A DNA stretch of 64,000 bases from Deltaproteobacteria bacterium (GTDB lineage: Bacteria; Desulfobacterota; Syntrophia; Syntrophales; JACQWR01), in the NCBI GenBank assembly GCA_016209105.1, contig JACQWR010000005.1, forward strand, positions 17,125 to 81,124, in the 5' to 3' direction. The notes under the pieces were generated by a model. That model did no database searches. It was not told the DNA's origin and was given only the letters and a program-made list of their open reading frames with translations. The position numbers and the translations under genes are program-made. This document shows, piece by piece, positions 17,904-27,414 of this stretch (positions within the stretch are counted from its first letter, which is position 1; the number at the start of each line of letters is the position of its first letter).

Positions 17904-18776
17904 TCACTTACGCAATATTTTTTTGAGCTCGCCGGGTATCAGTTCCGGATAATCCACCACGGGGATGCCGGCTTTTTCGAGCGTCTTGATTTTCTGCGCC
18001 GCCGTGCCCGAACCGCCGGAGATGATGGCGCCGGCATGTCCCATGCGCCGCCCTGGAGGCGCCGTTTTTCCGGCAATGAACGCGACTACCGGTTTCTTCA
18101 TGCGCTTCTTATGGAATTCGGCAGCCTCTTCTTCCTGCGTACCGCCGATTTCGCCGATCAGGACGACCGCTTTCGTCTGCCGATCTTTCTCGAACAGCGC
18201 CAGCAGATCCACAAAATTCAAGCCGATGATGGGATCGCCCCCGATACCTATGCAGGTTGACTGTCCGAACCCGTTCTTGGTCAGAAAGTCCACCGCTTCA
18301 TACGTCAGGGTTCCGCTGCGCGATATCAAACCGATGCTTCCCTGCTTGTGAATATAGCCGGCCATGACGCCGATCTTGCATTTCCCCGGCGAAATGATGC
18401 CCGGCGTGTTGGGACCGACGAGGTTGATGTTTTTCCCTTTCAGGTAAAGCTTCACCTGCATCATGTCCAGCGTCGGGATGCCCTCGGTCATGCAGACAAT
18501 GGTTTTTAAACCCGCATCCGCCGCTTCCATAACGGCATCAGCCGAAAAAGCGGGGGGAACGAATATGACCGACGTATTGGCGCCGGTTTCCTTTGCCGCT
18601 GCGGCAACGGTATTGAAGACCGGGATATTGTCAACCGATTGCCCGCCCTTGCCGGGGGTTACCCCACCGACGATTTTCGTACCATATTCAACCATCTGTC
18701 TGGTATGAAAAAGTCCTTCGTTGCCCGTTATACCCTGCACAATCAATCTTGTTTTTTCATCTATGATAATACTCAT
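17904..18776 (-). CDS. sucD: Succinyl-CoA ligase alpha subunit
   Basis: A 290-aa alpha subunit of succinyl-CoA synthetase, the usual length. [14 protein letters not shown] is the CoA-binding Rossmann loop and [17 protein letters not shown] the mid-domain. [17 protein letters not shown] carries the phospho-His. It interconverts succinate + CoA + NTP and succinyl-CoA. It is encoded 23 bp after sucC. Context next to a CoA-transferase pair and a UbiD enzyme suggests it replenishes succinyl-CoA as CoA donor, or harvests ATP when run in reverse, rather than serving only a TCA cycle. Both are inferences. Other acid-CoA ligases (e.g. malate-CoA ligase) share this fold. Confidence 0.92.
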   Translation of the reverse strand: MSIIIDEKTRLIVQGITGNEGLFHTRQMVEYGTKIVGGVTPGKGGQSVDNIPVFNTVAAAAKETGANTSVIFVPPAFSADAVMEAADAGLKTIVCMTEGIPTLDMMQVKLYLKGKNINLVGPNTPGIISPGKCKIGVMAGYIHKQGSIGLISRSGTLTYEAVDFLTKNGFGQSTCIGIGGDPIIGLNFVDLLALFEKDRQTKAVVLIGEIGGTQEEEAAEFHKKRMKKPVVAFIAGKTAPPGRRMGHAGAIISGGSGTAAQKIKTLEKAGIPVVDYPELIPGELKKILRK

Positions 18777-18799
18777 TGGCGTCTACCTCGGTTTTTCGG

Positions 18800-19963
18800 T
18801 TAGTGTCTGACCTCTGCGATCACTTTCGCCGCCGCCTCTTTCATTGTCGCGGCAACGATCAGTTTCAGGCCTGATTCTTTCAATATTTTCCGGCCGATTT
18901 CCACGTTGGTGCCTTCCATCCTGATCACCAGAGGGAATTTGACTTCCACCTCGGCAATCGCTTCCACCAATCCCTTGGCCAGGGTGTCGCAACGGAGGAT
19001 TCCTCCGAAGATATTGATAAAAACGGCCTTCACCTTGGGGTCGGAAACGAGAATCCTCATGGCGTTCTTAACCATCTCCGTCGTGGCGCCGCCGCCTACG
19101 TCGAGAAAGTTGGCCGGCTCTCCGCCCGCCAGCTTGATGACGTCCATGGTCGCCATGGCCAGACCGGCGCCGTTCACCATGCAGCCCACATTGCCGTCCA
19201 GTTTGATGTAATTGAGATTGTGTTTGGAGGCCTCCACTTCCAGTGGCTCCTCCTCCTGGATATCGCGCATCTCCACGACATCCTTGTGACGGTAAAGCCC
19301 GTTGTCGTCGAAATTCAATTTTGCATCCAGGGCAATCATCTGCCCACCCTTCGTGATGACGAGCGGGTTGATTTCGGCGAGGGAGCAGTCCTTCTCGACA
19401 AACAATTTATACAGGGCGGAAATAATTTGGGTCGCCTGTTTCCTCAAGGCGGCATCCAGATTAAGGGCAAAGGCGATCTTGCCTAATTGAAAAGCGCGCA
19501 GCCCAACGCTGAAGTCCACCTTCTCCTTGATGATCTTTTCCGGGGACGTTTTTGCCAGCGTTTCGATATCCATGCCGCCTTCGCTGCTGGCAATGATCAC
19601 CGGGCACTCATTGGCGCGATCAACGGCGATCCCCAGATATATCTCGTGGGCGATATCCACGCCTTCCTCTACGAGAACCTTGTTGACCGTTTTCCCCTCG
19701 GCGCCCGTTTGCGGCGTCACCAGTTTGGAGCCTATCATGGCCTTCGCAAGTGTTCCCGCTTCAGCAGGTGTTTTTGCCGTCTTTATCCCGCCGCCTTTAC
19801 CGCGGCCTCCGGCATGGACCTGGGCTTTTACCACAAAGACATTGCCGCCCATGCCCGCCGCCACATCCCGCGCCGCGTCTGCGGTATCCGCCACTCCGCC
19901 CTTCGGCACGGGAATATTATAATTCCGCATGATCTGTTTTGCCTGATACTCATGAATTTTCAT
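18800..19963 (-). CDS. sucC: Succinyl-CoA ligase beta subunit
   Basis: A 387-aa ADP/GDP-forming beta subunit (E. coli SucC is 388 aa). The ATG at 19963 is preferred over 19969 because GGGGA is then at workable spacing. It begins MKIHEYQAKQIMRNYNIPVPKG. The ATP-grasp domain has KAQVHAGGRGKGGGIK, the nucleotide-binding stretch VEEGVDIAHEIYLGI, AEINPLVIT and DGNVGCMVNGAGLAMATMD. It pairs with sucD downstream. 227 bp separate it from the CaiB/BaiF gene upstream, so it may be the same operon. Substrate is most likely succinate. Confidence 0.93.
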   Translation of the reverse strand: MKIHEYQAKQIMRNYNIPVPKGGVADTADAARDVAAGMGGNVFVVKAQVHAGGRGKGGGIKTAKTPAEAGTLAKAMIGSKLVTPQTGAEGKTVNKVLVEEGVDIAHEIYLGIAVDRANECPVIIASSEGGMDIETLAKTSPEKIIKEKVDFSVGLRAFQLGKIAFALNLDAALRKQATQIISALYKLFVEKDCSLAEINPLVITKGGQMIALDAKLNFDDNGLYRHKDVVEMRDIQEEEPLEVEASKHNLNYIKLDGNVGCMVNGAGLAMATMDVIKLAGGEPANFLDVGGGATTEMVKNAMRILVSDPKVKAVFINIFGGILRCDTLAKGLVEAIAEVEVKFPLVIRMEGTNVEIGRKILKESGLKLIVAATMKEAAAKVIAEVRH

Positions 19964-20196
19964 ATTCATTCCCCATTACAATCGTTTGACGTTTCCGTCA
20001 AAAGTTCGAGAACCGTTTCCTCGTCACAACCCAACCCGCGTTCTCTTTACGCACGGGCAGACCCGCCGCAAACAAAACGGCAAGCCCGCCTTAAGCGCCG
20101 TTCTCGACTTCGTACGAATTCATCGTTAGAATAACTCTAAAAACCTCATTGGCCTCCGCAGCGTTGAGTGCAGGAAGCGCCCTGACTCCAGAAAGG

Positions 20197-21417
20197 TTAC
20201 GCTATCACCCCTTCCTTTACCAGCCGGTCGTACTCTCCCTTGGGAATACCGAGGAATTGCTTAAACACCAGTTCATTATCCTCCCCGATCATGGGAGCGG
20301 CCTTCCTGACCTTGAAGGGCGTCTTGGAAAATGCAAAGGGAGCCCCTTCGGCATGGACCAATCCCACTTCCGTGTGCTGCGTCGGCGCCCACATCCCCCG
20401 ATGTTTCAACTGGGGATCGTTCTCGAAGAGATCCTTCATCGTCTGCACGACGCCGGCCTGCACGCCTTTTTTCTGGAGCGTATGGAATACCTCGTACGGA
20501 TCAAGCTGGGACGTCCATTTTTCCACTTCCTTATCCAGCGCCTCTTCGTTCGCTTTTCTCGCCGAAATGGTGGCGAACCTCGGATCGGAAATCAGCTCCT
20601 CCCGCCCCATGCACTTGGCAAGCTTTTTCCATTCCTCGTCTTTGAATACGGCAATGACGCACCAGCGGTCCTCTCCCTTGCAGCGGAAGGTGTTGTGCGG
20701 GGCCGCGAAGGAATGGCGATTGCCGTCGCGCTCCACAATGCGGTTGTTTACCGTGTATTCGAGGAGCGCCGGCAGCATGAACTGGTTGCCCACCTCATAC
20801 TGGGCCAGATCCACATACTGCCCTTCTCCCGTCCTTCTCCGGTGTTCCAGCGCCAGCGCGGCGGCGATGACGCCGTAGCCCACGCCGATATGGTCCACGT
20901 AGGGGCCGTACAGGATGCAGGGATACCGGTCCTGATAGCCGGTCATGTAGGTAAATCCGCACAGGGAAGACAGGTGCGATCCGAATCCGGGATGGAAGGC
21001 ATGGGGGCCTGTCTGCCCCTGGTTGCAGCTGGAGAGCCAGATAATATCGGGATTGTAAGGCTTCATGTGCTCATAGCCCATCCCCAGCTTATCCAGTGTT
21101 CCCGGAGTGAAATTCTCTATGACGATATCGGCCCAGGCAATGAGCTTCTTGCTCACTTCCAGCGCCTCTTTGGATTTCAAATTCAGGGTAACGCCGTACT
21201 TATCGTTGTTGCATATGGTAAAAGCGCCGGAACGGTTCAGACCGGGCTTGTCGTCTTTATAGGGCGGATAATTCTGTCGGAAGCCGTCCGGTCTCTTGTA
21301 CGATTCAACGTGTACCGATGTGGCGCCGTGTATGGCCAGATGCTGGCCGATCAGCGGACCGGCAGCGATGGCCGCAAATTCTACGATTTTTATTCCCTCA
21401 AATATGCCTCGTTTCAT
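20197..21417 (-). CDS. CaiB/BaiF class III CoA-transferase, catalytic subunit
   Basis: A 406-aa family III CoA-transferase. GGAGG precedes the ATG. N-terminal VEFAAIAAGPLIGQHLAIHGATSVHVE is the CoA-binding start. The catalytic Asp that forms the aspartyl-CoA thioester is D175 in GPYVDHIGVGYG, matching Asp169 of formyl-CoA transferase. ENFTPGTLDKLG and RRRTGEGQYVDLAQYE are family blocks. It is encoded 51 bp downstream of a second family member that lacks this Asp, so the two probably form a heteromeric transferase as known for benzylsuccinate and phthalate CoA-transferases. Succinyl-CoA is the likely donor given sucCD next door. The acceptor is inferred to be an aromatic dicarboxylate such as phthalate. 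Confidence 0.9.
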   Translation of the reverse strand: MKRGIFEGIKIVEFAAIAAGPLIGQHLAIHGATSVHVESYKRPDGFRQNYPPYKDDKPGLNRSGAFTICNNDKYGVTLNLKSKEALEVSKKLIAWADIVIENFTPGTLDKLGMGYEHMKPYNPDIIWLSSCNQGQTGPHAFHPGFGSHLSSLCGFTYMTGYQDRYPCILYGPYVDHIGVGYGVIAAALALEHRRRTGEGQYVDLAQYEVGNQFMLPALLEYTVNNRIVERDGNRHSFAAPHNTFRCKGEDRWCVIAVFKDEEWKKLAKCMGREELISDPRFATISARKANEEALDKEVEKWTSQLDPYEVFHTLQKKGVQAGVVQTMKDLFENDPQLKHRGMWAPTQHTEVGLVHAEGAPFAFSKTPFKVRKAAPMIGEDNELVFKQFLGIPKGEYDRLVKEGVIA

Positions 21418-21468
21418 CCTTTTGCCTCCATGTGGAGCTTCTCGCGAAACTCTTTCTTCAGGATAGAG

Positions 21469-22728
21469 TTAAATGACGTTTGCCTTCTTTAAACGGAGGA
21501 GGTCATTTTTTGTCAATCCCATTTCGCCGTAAACTTCTTCGTTATGTTCGCCGATGCGCGGCGCACGGCGCCAGAATCCGCAGGCAAGCGTGTTAAAAAC
21601 GGTAAAGAACTGGGGATAGGTAATCTTGGCTCCTCCCAGATCATCATGCACTACTTCCTTCCACATGCCCCGTGCCTTGAGCTGTTCATCGTCCATGATC
21701 TCCTTGGCCGTCATGACGGGATAACCGAGCATATCCTTATCGAGACATCCCTGGAAGAACTCATCCTTCGTCAAGGTCAGGAAGAACGCCCCATACACCG
21801 CTTCCAGCTTATCTATTTCTTCCTGCGTGACCGTGGCGATATCGAATTTCGCCCAATCCTTGTTCTTGATAAAATCGGGGCACATCCCCTTGCTGTCCAT
21901 CCATTCCGTCAATTTCTGGTTCGTCCTGATGCCCGCCGGTCCGCCGTAGATGATATAGGTTACGAATCCGTCCTTGCAGGGATACACGGCCCGCATAATG
22001 GCGCCCGTAATGCTCCGTCCCGTAAGAAAACATCCGGAACGGCGCGGAACTACCTTGTTGTAATCGTAAAAAGACGGCGCAATGGAGGCGGCCCAGGTCA
22101 CACCGGCCTGTCCGGAAACATCCACCTGCTGGCCCTCGCCGGTCATCCCCCGGTAGTAATAGGCCATCAGGGTGCCCTCGGCGGCATGCATGCCGATCCA
22201 CATGTAAGACTGGGGGAGCGTGGGGCGGACCGGCGGCTTGTCGGAATCGCCGAGGACGGACATGAACCCGCTCATGGCGGTGAGGATCAGGTCCGATCCT
22301 TTATAATCCTTATACGGTCCCGTCTGACCAAAGGGGGTTATGGAGGTCATGATCAGTGCGGGGTTGATTTTGCTCAAGGCCTTGTAATCGAGGCCCAGTT
22401 TTTTGAGATACCCGGGCGGGAAGGTCTCAATCAGGATGTCGGTATCTTTGACTAATTTCCGTAAAATATCCTTCCCCGTTTCCGTTTCAATGTCGAGGGT
22501 AATCCCCCGCTTGTTATGATTGTAAGAAAACCAGTACAAATTTTTCTCCGGATCCGGCTCATCTTTGTAGAAAGAACCGAGATTCCTGGACTCGTCTCCG
22601 CCCGGCTTCTCTATCTTGATGACGTCTGCTCCCATATCACCCAGGATTTTTCCGCAGAGAAATCCCATTTCGTTGGTGAAATCGAGAACCCGGCAATCTT
22701 TGAGCAACTTCTGTTTTCCTTGTTCCAT
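21469..22728 (-). CDS. CaiB/BaiF class III CoA-transferase, partner subunit
   Basis: A 419-aa family III CoA-transferase-like protein. The ATG at 22728 (GAGGA upstream) excludes a longer frame that runs into a repeat. It has the family N-terminus (DFTNEMGFLCGKILGDMGADVIKIE), RGITLDIETETGKDIL, ETFPPGYLKKLGLDY and GMTGEGQQVDVSG. Where the catalytic Asp is expected it reads QSYMWIGMHAAEG, with no Asp, so by itself it is probably inactive and acts as the non-catalytic partner of the product of 20197-21417. It lies between that gene and UbiD-C. Alignment at the catalytic position was done by eye and should be confirmed. Confidence 0.88.
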   Translation of the reverse strand: MEQGKQKLLKDCRVLDFTNEMGFLCGKILGDMGADVIKIEKPGGDESRNLGSFYKDEPDPEKNLYWFSYNHNKRGITLDIETETGKDILRKLVKDTDILIETFPPGYLKKLGLDYKALSKINPALIMTSITPFGQTGPYKDYKGSDLILTAMSGFMSVLGDSDKPPVRPTLPQSYMWIGMHAAEGTLMAYYYRGMTGEGQQVDVSGQAGVTWAASIAPSFYDYNKVVPRRSGCFLTGRSITGAIMRAVYPCKDGFVTYIIYGGPAGIRTNQKLTEWMDSKGMCPDFIKNKDWAKFDIATVTQEEIDKLEAVYGAFFLTLTKDEFFQGCLDKDMLGYPVMTAKEIMDDEQLKARGMWKEVVHDDLGGAKITYPQFFTVFNTLACGFWRRAPRIGEHNEEVYGEMGLTKNDLLRLKKANVI

Positions 22729-22744
22729 CGATCGGTCCTCATGT

Positions 22745-22866
22745 ATTGAAGCTCTCCGCTCTTTGCTTAAGGAGAAGCTTCGATTCTTAGGGTATGGTAT
22801 CCGTTTAAGCATTCGCTCGCTTCCCACGCAGCAAGCTACGGGACTTGCCGAGCAAGCGAATTCAAC
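22745..22866. repeat. REP-like repeat copy 4 (long form)
   Basis: Begins ATTGAAGCTCTCC and ends CGAATTCAA, with internal CTTAAGGAGAAGCTTCGATT and ATTCGCTCGCTTCCC blocks shared with 14152-14278. Located between UbiD-C and the CoA-transferase partner gene. Confidence 0.65.
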
Positions 22867-22874
22867 TATTCACG

Positions 22875-22929
22875 TTTTCGGGCAGGCAGGAACGGGGTGA
22901 TTGTGCCCCGTCCCGAACCTGCCCGAAAA
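22875..22929. terminator. Large two-tier hairpin after UbiD-C
   Basis: The outer stem TTTTCGGGCAGG / CCTGCCCGAAAA (22875-22886, 22918-22929) and inner stem ACGGGG / CCCCGT (22892-22897, 22906-22911) form a long hairpin 33 bp past the UbiD-C stop. There is no uninterrupted U-tract on the minus strand. It may attenuate expression of the downstream CoA-transferase genes or stabilise the ubiD mRNA end. Confidence 0.5.
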
Positions 22930-22961
22930 TATTCCGTTTTTTGCGTGAAAGCCGGGCACGA

Positions 22962-24506
22962 TTAGACGCCGGACTCAGCAAACCACTTTGCATAGGCCTC
23001 TTGGTAGGACTGTGCCTTTTTAATCTGTTCCTCGCTGAACCAATCCTTCAGGTTCACCTTTTCCACGGGGTAGCCTGCCCGCAGGAAGGCATCCGTGTAT
23101 TTATAGGGAACGGTGGCATCAATGCCGATGGCGCCGGAGAACTTGATGTTGGACTGGGTCCAGTCCTTATCACCGGCCGAACTCCGCTCCGCAGGCTGGA
23201 AGGTCTGGCCCATGCCGCCGGGGGCAACAATGGTGATGCCTTCCTTCGCGTCCGTACGGGTGGCGATAGCCCACAGAAGGTCGTCCGCGGAGTAGATGTT
23301 GATGTCCGTGTCCACCACCATGGCAAACCGGGCGCCCAGCGAACAGGAAAGGGCAGCAGCCAGGATGTTCTTGGGATAGCCTTCGTCCCTCGCCCTTCTC
23401 TTCTTTACCTGGAAGACGCATCCGCCCCAGTCCGGAATGGACATGGGAATATTCGTGTCCACGCAGAACCCCGGGCTGATCCTTTCGGCCAGTTCAAACA
23501 TGCAGGCCTCGCGGCAGAGCACGTCAATGTTATGGTCGTCGTAGCTGTGCACGCAGAGCGGATCGTAGATGGGCTTGTCTTTCCGGTGGGTGATCGCCGT
23601 CACGTTGAACTGGTAGGTCCTGTAGGCCTTGCCCATGTAACCGGACCATTCGGGATGGAAGGGATAAACGCCCTGCCGTCCGTCTTTCTCCGCCAGCGGG
23701 CTCTCCCAGAGCTTCTTCGTGGTATCCAGGTAGCCTTCAATGACGTACTCCGCCTCGGCGATGGCATAGGCGTCAATCGTCTTGCACTTCACCATCTCGA
23801 GGGGGAAACCCTGCAGCGCGCCGGCGATGCCGAGCTCGTCGCAGCCGCGGGGCAGGATCGTGTACATGAAGCCGGCGCCGGCCATGAGCGTGGCTGCCGG
23901 GGGAATTCCCATGTTGATCGTGAAGGGAATGGGTTCTTTCTTGTAGAACTTTGTCGCGATCTGGTCCGTGTGCGACCCCGGAGAGATCTGGAAGGTGGAC
24001 TTGTTCTTCCAGTGCAGGTCTTCGCGGAAGCTCATCCGGTTGTAGCTGATGTGCCAGCCGCCCCAGAACTGCTTCGGGGAGGCAACGGTCTTCCCGCCGC
24101 CCAGGGTCCGCCCGGGATCGGTGGGGGTGTGCTGAATCATGGGAATAACTTCCCAGGCATCAATGTTCTTATCAATGACTACTTCCTGGCAGGGGGCCTT
24201 ATCTACGATCTTGGGGGGGATGGGTTGAAGAATTGCTTCATGGATCTTGAACTTCAGTTCCTTGCGGTTGGTGACACCAAACATCTTGGCGATAATCTTG
24301 TCGGAACCCATCACGTTCGTGGCAAGGCGGCCATTGGGATAGCCTTTTACCTTGTTGAACAGCATCGGGGGGCCGCCGTCAAGCTGTTTTTGGAGACCCG
24401 TCATCTGCTGGTTGGGATCGACCTCTTTATCCGTCTCCAGTACCAGCCCTTCCTTTTTCAGGGCGTCGAGCATTGCCCTCAGACTCTTTCTTGCTTCTTT
24501 CTCCAT
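22962..24506 (-). CDS. Divergent UbiD-family decarboxylase C, phthaloyl-CoA-decarboxylase-like candidate
   Basis: A 514-aa UbiD-fold protein with an excellent ribosome site (AAGGAGGTTAGGAAATG). The fold is supported by QFWGGWHISYNRM (R157 at the catalytic Arg position), GSHTDQIATKFYKK, DELGIAGALQGFPLEMVKCKTIDAYAIAEAEYVIEGY and MVVDTDINIYSADDLLWAIATR. Where the other four paralogues read E-[GA]-P-F-x-E, this one has VYPFHPEW: the second Glu (E286) is kept but the first is replaced. Its position beside a heteromeric CoA-transferase and sucCD, and its length, resemble phthaloyl-CoA decarboxylase loci of phthalate-degrading anaerobes. That assignment is an inference from context and needs a phylogeny. 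A ~270-bp leader precedes it. Confidence 0.85.
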   Translation of the reverse strand: MEKEARKSLRAMLDALKKEGLVLETDKEVDPNQQMTGLQKQLDGGPPMLFNKVKGYPNGRLATNVMGSDKIIAKMFGVTNRKELKFKIHEAILQPIPPKIVDKAPCQEVVIDKNIDAWEVIPMIQHTPTDPGRTLGGGKTVASPKQFWGGWHISYNRMSFREDLHWKNKSTFQISPGSHTDQIATKFYKKEPIPFTINMGIPPAATLMAGAGFMYTILPRGCDELGIAGALQGFPLEMVKCKTIDAYAIAEAEYVIEGYLDTTKKLWESPLAEKDGRQGVYPFHPEWSGYMGKAYRTYQFNVTAITHRKDKPIYDPLCVHSYDDHNIDVLCREACMFELAERISPGFCVDTNIPMSIPDWGGCVFQVKKRRARDEGYPKNILAAALSCSLGARFAMVVDTDINIYSADDLLWAIATRTDAKEGITIVAPGGMGQTFQPAERSSAGDKDWTQSNIKFSGAIGIDATVPYKYTDAFLRAGYPVEKVNLKDWFSEEQIKKAQSYQEAYAKWFAESGV

Positions 24507-24774
24507 TTCCTAACCTCCTTAAACGTTGCTTTATTTTTTATTACCACCTTACATCTCTGTTCCCCTCTATACCTATCAAAAAAACAAAACGGATCGCCAC
24601 TGCACGGCGCGCGCACATCCCCGCAATCACCAATATCGCAATTTCTTCCGGAATTCGGTGGTCTCGAAAAAGGAATTTTTTGGTAAGATCATCAAAGGGG
24701 TTTTCCTGGCATCCGTGTCATCATATTATAGCTGTAAATCAAAATAAGACATCGTTGTCAAGGGAAATCTACCA
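24507..24774. promoter_or_regulatory. Leader/promoter region of the UbiD-C operon
   Basis: 268 bp between mutS and UbiD-C. On the minus strand there is a perfect TTGACA (24756-24761) and, further down, a perfect TATAAT (24725-24730), but they are 25 nt apart, too far for one promoter, so each must use a weaker partner. The stretch is visibly AT-richer than its surroundings, which fits a promoter for the long minus-strand catabolic run. The remaining ~200 nt would be an untranslated leader in which I recognise no riboswitch. Confidence 0.35.
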
Positions 24775-27414
24775 TTACCCGCCGCTCTTATCAAGCTTAT
24801 TCTTCCACTGGCTGACCAGGTTCAATGCCTCGAGCGGCGTCATGGTCCGGATGTCCGCTTCTTTGAGTTCGCCGATAACCACATCCTCGTCAGACCTGAA
24901 CAGGCTTAATTGTCCCCTTTTTTCCCGCGGCGTCCTCCTGCCGCGGGCAATCTTGGGCATTCCCACCTCGTCGAGTTCACCCGTTTCCATATTCTCTAAA
25001 ATTTCCCTGGCGCGGGCGATTACTTCTTCCGGAACACCCGCAATTCCCGCAACCTGGATGCCATAGCTGCGGTTCGTCCCCCCCGTCATGATTTTCCGCA
25101 GAAAAATGATCCGTTCTCCCCATTCCTTGACGGCGATATGGTAATTTTTCACCCCCTCTTTAGCGACGGCCAGGTCGGTAAGTTCGTGGTAGTGCGTGGC
25201 AAAGAGCGTGCGCGCCCCCAGACGGTCCGCATCGTGAATATATTCCGCCACCGCCCAGGCGATGCTCAGACCGTCAAAGGTGCTGGTGCCGCGCCCCACC
25301 TCATCGAGGATGATCAGGCTCCGTGGCGTGGCATGCGTGAGGATGTTGGCCACCTCGTTCATCTCCACCATAAACGTGCTCTGCCCGCGGGTCAGGCTGT
25401 CCGCGGCGCCCACCCGGGTGAATATCCTGTCCACGATGCCGATACGCGCCTTTGTCGCCGGCACAAAACTGCCCATCTGGGCCATCAAGACGATAAGGGC
25501 AACCTGCCGGATGTAGGTGGACTTGCCGGCCATGTTGGGCCCGGTAATAATGATGAAGCGGTTCTGACCCATGTCGAGACGGACATCATTGGGGACAAAA
25601 CCGTCTGCAAGGGACATCCGTTCCACTACCGGATGCCTGCCATCCGTGATTTCTATCTGATCCTCTTCGTCAACCACGGGGCAGCAATAGTTGTACCGTT
25701 CAGCCGCCTCGGCGAGGGATGTCAGGGCATCGAGGTCGGCAAGCACGGAGGCCGTCGTCTGCAATCTCCTGATTTCGGCGGCAATCCTGTCCCTGACCTC
25801 GATAAAAAGGAGGTATTCCTTCTCCCGGCGGCGTTCCTCCGCGTTCAGCACCGTATCTTCGTATTCCTTCAGTTTCTGGTTCACGTACCGTTCGGCATTC
25901 ACCAGGGTCTGTTTCCTGATGTAGTCGCCGGGAACCGAGGCGCTGTTTGCCTTCGTGACCTCGAGGTAGTAGCCGAAAACGCTGTTGAATCCCACCTTGA
26001 GAGAATTGATGCCCGTTCTTTTGCGCTCCTCTTCTTCCAGCTGCGCTATCCACCGCTTCCCGTCGCGGGTCACGACGATCAGCGCATCCAGATCGGAATC
26101 ATAGCCCTCCTTGATGATCCCGCCCTCGCGCAGCGTGAGCGGCGGCTCATCTACGATCGCTTTTTCGATCAGGCTGAGAATATGAGGCATCTCGTCAATG
26201 CCGTCGCCGAGCAGAACCACCAGGGGGGATGCGAGTTCACAGAGCGCCGATTTCACGTCCGGCAGCAGAGAGAGAGAGGACTTGAGGGCAACCAAGTCCC
26301 GCCCGTTGGCCACGCCCATCGCGATCCGGCTCCCCAGCCGTTCCAGGTCATGAACCCCGGCAAGCGCCCTGCGCACGCGCTCCCTCGGCAGATGATGATC
26401 CCGGATATCCGCGACGGCCGCCAGCCGCTCCCGTATCGCACCGGGAGTCGTAAGGGGATAATTCATCCACCACTTGAGCCGGCGCGCCCCCATGGATGTC
26501 ACCGTTTTGTCGAGGACATGGAAAAGCGATCCCTTTTTCCGGTTGTCCACAATGGTGGCAAACAACTCAAGATTCCGCTTGGCAATGTCATCGAGGAGCA
26601 GAAACCCTTCCGTCTCGTACCACTGTATATTGTTGATATGGCCGGGACGCCCCTTCTGGGTCTCCGCCACATAGCGCAGCACGGCGCCCGCCGCGGCCGC
26701 CGCGGCCGCGTGTTGTTCCATCCCCATTTCCCGAAGCCGGCTTTCCGGGAAATATTCCCGGAGCAGGGACAGGGCCTGCGCTCCGTCAAAATACCCCGCC
26801 GGAACATAATTGATCCGGCATCGTTTTTCCTCGCCCGAAAAGTTCCCCAGCACCCTGCTGTCCGGAAATTTCTCCGCCACGATGATCTCCCGAAAATCAA
26901 GCCCCGCAACCTGAGCCATGAGAAAGTCTCGGTCCCGGGTTTCGGTCACCCGGAATTCACCGGTGGAGATGTCGAGAAAGGCCAGACCCAGCGCCTCGCC
27001 GTCCAGGGAAATTGCCGCCAGAAAATTGTTCTCCTTGGCGTTCAAGTTGTCGGCATCCACCACAAGCCCCGGCGTGACGACGCGCACCACCTCCCGTTTG
27101 ACCACCCCTTTGGCAAGCCTCGGATCTTCCATCTGTTCGCAGATGGCCACCTTAAAGCCCTTTTCAATCAGTTTCGTGATGTAGGGGGAAGCGGCATGGT
27201 AGGGAAAACCGCAGAGGGGAACGCTGTCTTCCTTCCCCTTGTTCCTCGACGTCAGGGTGAGGTCGAGCTCACGGGCGGCGGTGACGGCATCCTCAAAAAA
27301 CATCTCGTAGAAATCTCCCATGCGGAAGAGGAGGACGCAGTCCTGGTGCCGGGCTTTGATATCCACGTACTGGCGCATGGCAGGGGTAAGGGTTATCGCG
27401 CCCGTCATTCCCAT
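24775..27414 (-). CDS. mutS: DNA mismatch repair protein MutS
   Basis: An 879-aa MutS1. The N-terminal mismatch-binding domain includes the Phe-x-Glu motif in [11 protein letters not shown]. The ATPase domain has Walker [29 protein letters not shown] (Walker B) and [13 protein letters not shown]. It recognises base mismatches and recruits MutL. GGAGGA precedes the ATG at 27414. The start overlaps the end of the upstream small membrane protein gene by 10 nt, so the two are co-translated. The C-terminal ~70 residues after the ATPase include [14 protein letters not shown], a beta-clamp-like QLSLF motif. Length and motifs are normal. Confidence 0.98.
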   Translation of the reverse strand: MGMTGAITLTPAMRQYVDIKARHQDCVLLFRMGDFYEMFFEDAVTAARELDLTLTSRNKGKEDSVPLCGFPYHAASPYITKLIEKGFKVAICEQMEDPRLAKGVVKREVVRVVTPGLVVDADNLNAKENNFLAAISLDGEALGLAFLDISTGEFRVTETRDRDFLMAQVAGLDFREIIVAEKFPDSRVLGNFSGEEKRCRINYVPAGYFDGAQALSLLREYFPESRLREMGMEQHAAAAAAAGAVLRYVAETQKGRPGHINNIQWYETEGFLLLDDIAKRNLELFATIVDNRKKGSLFHVLDKTVTSMGARRLKWWMNYPLTTPGAIRERLAAVADIRDHHLPRERVRRALAGVHDLERLGSRIAMGVANGRDLVALKSSLSLLPDVKSALCELASPLVVLLGDGIDEMPHILSLIEKAIVDEPPLTLREGGIIKEGYDSDLDALIVVTRDGKRWIAQLEEEERKRTGINSLKVGFNSVFGYYLEVTKANSASVPGDYIRKQTLVNAERYVNQKLKEYEDTVLNAEERRREKEYLLFIEVRDRIAAEIRRLQTTASVLADLDALTSLAEAAERYNYCCPVVDEEDQIEITDGRHPVVERMSLADGFVPNDVRLDMGQNRFIIITGPNMAGKSTYIRQVALIVLMAQMGSFVPATKARIGIVDRIFTRVGAADSLTRGQSTFMVEMNEVANILTHATPRSLIILDEVGRGTSTFDGLSIAWAVAEYIHDADRLGARTLFATHYHELTDLAVAKEGVKNYHIAVKEWGERIIFLRKIMTGGTNRSYGIQVAGIAGVPEEVIARAREILENMETGELDEVGMPKIARGRRTPREKRGQLSLFRSDEDVVIGELKEADIRTMTPLEALNLVSQWKNKLDKSGG

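Noticed and set aside
22845..24686. A 613-codon plus-strand open frame opposite UbiD-C
   Set aside because: Antisense shadow; UbiD-C has a perfect ribosome site and family motifs.
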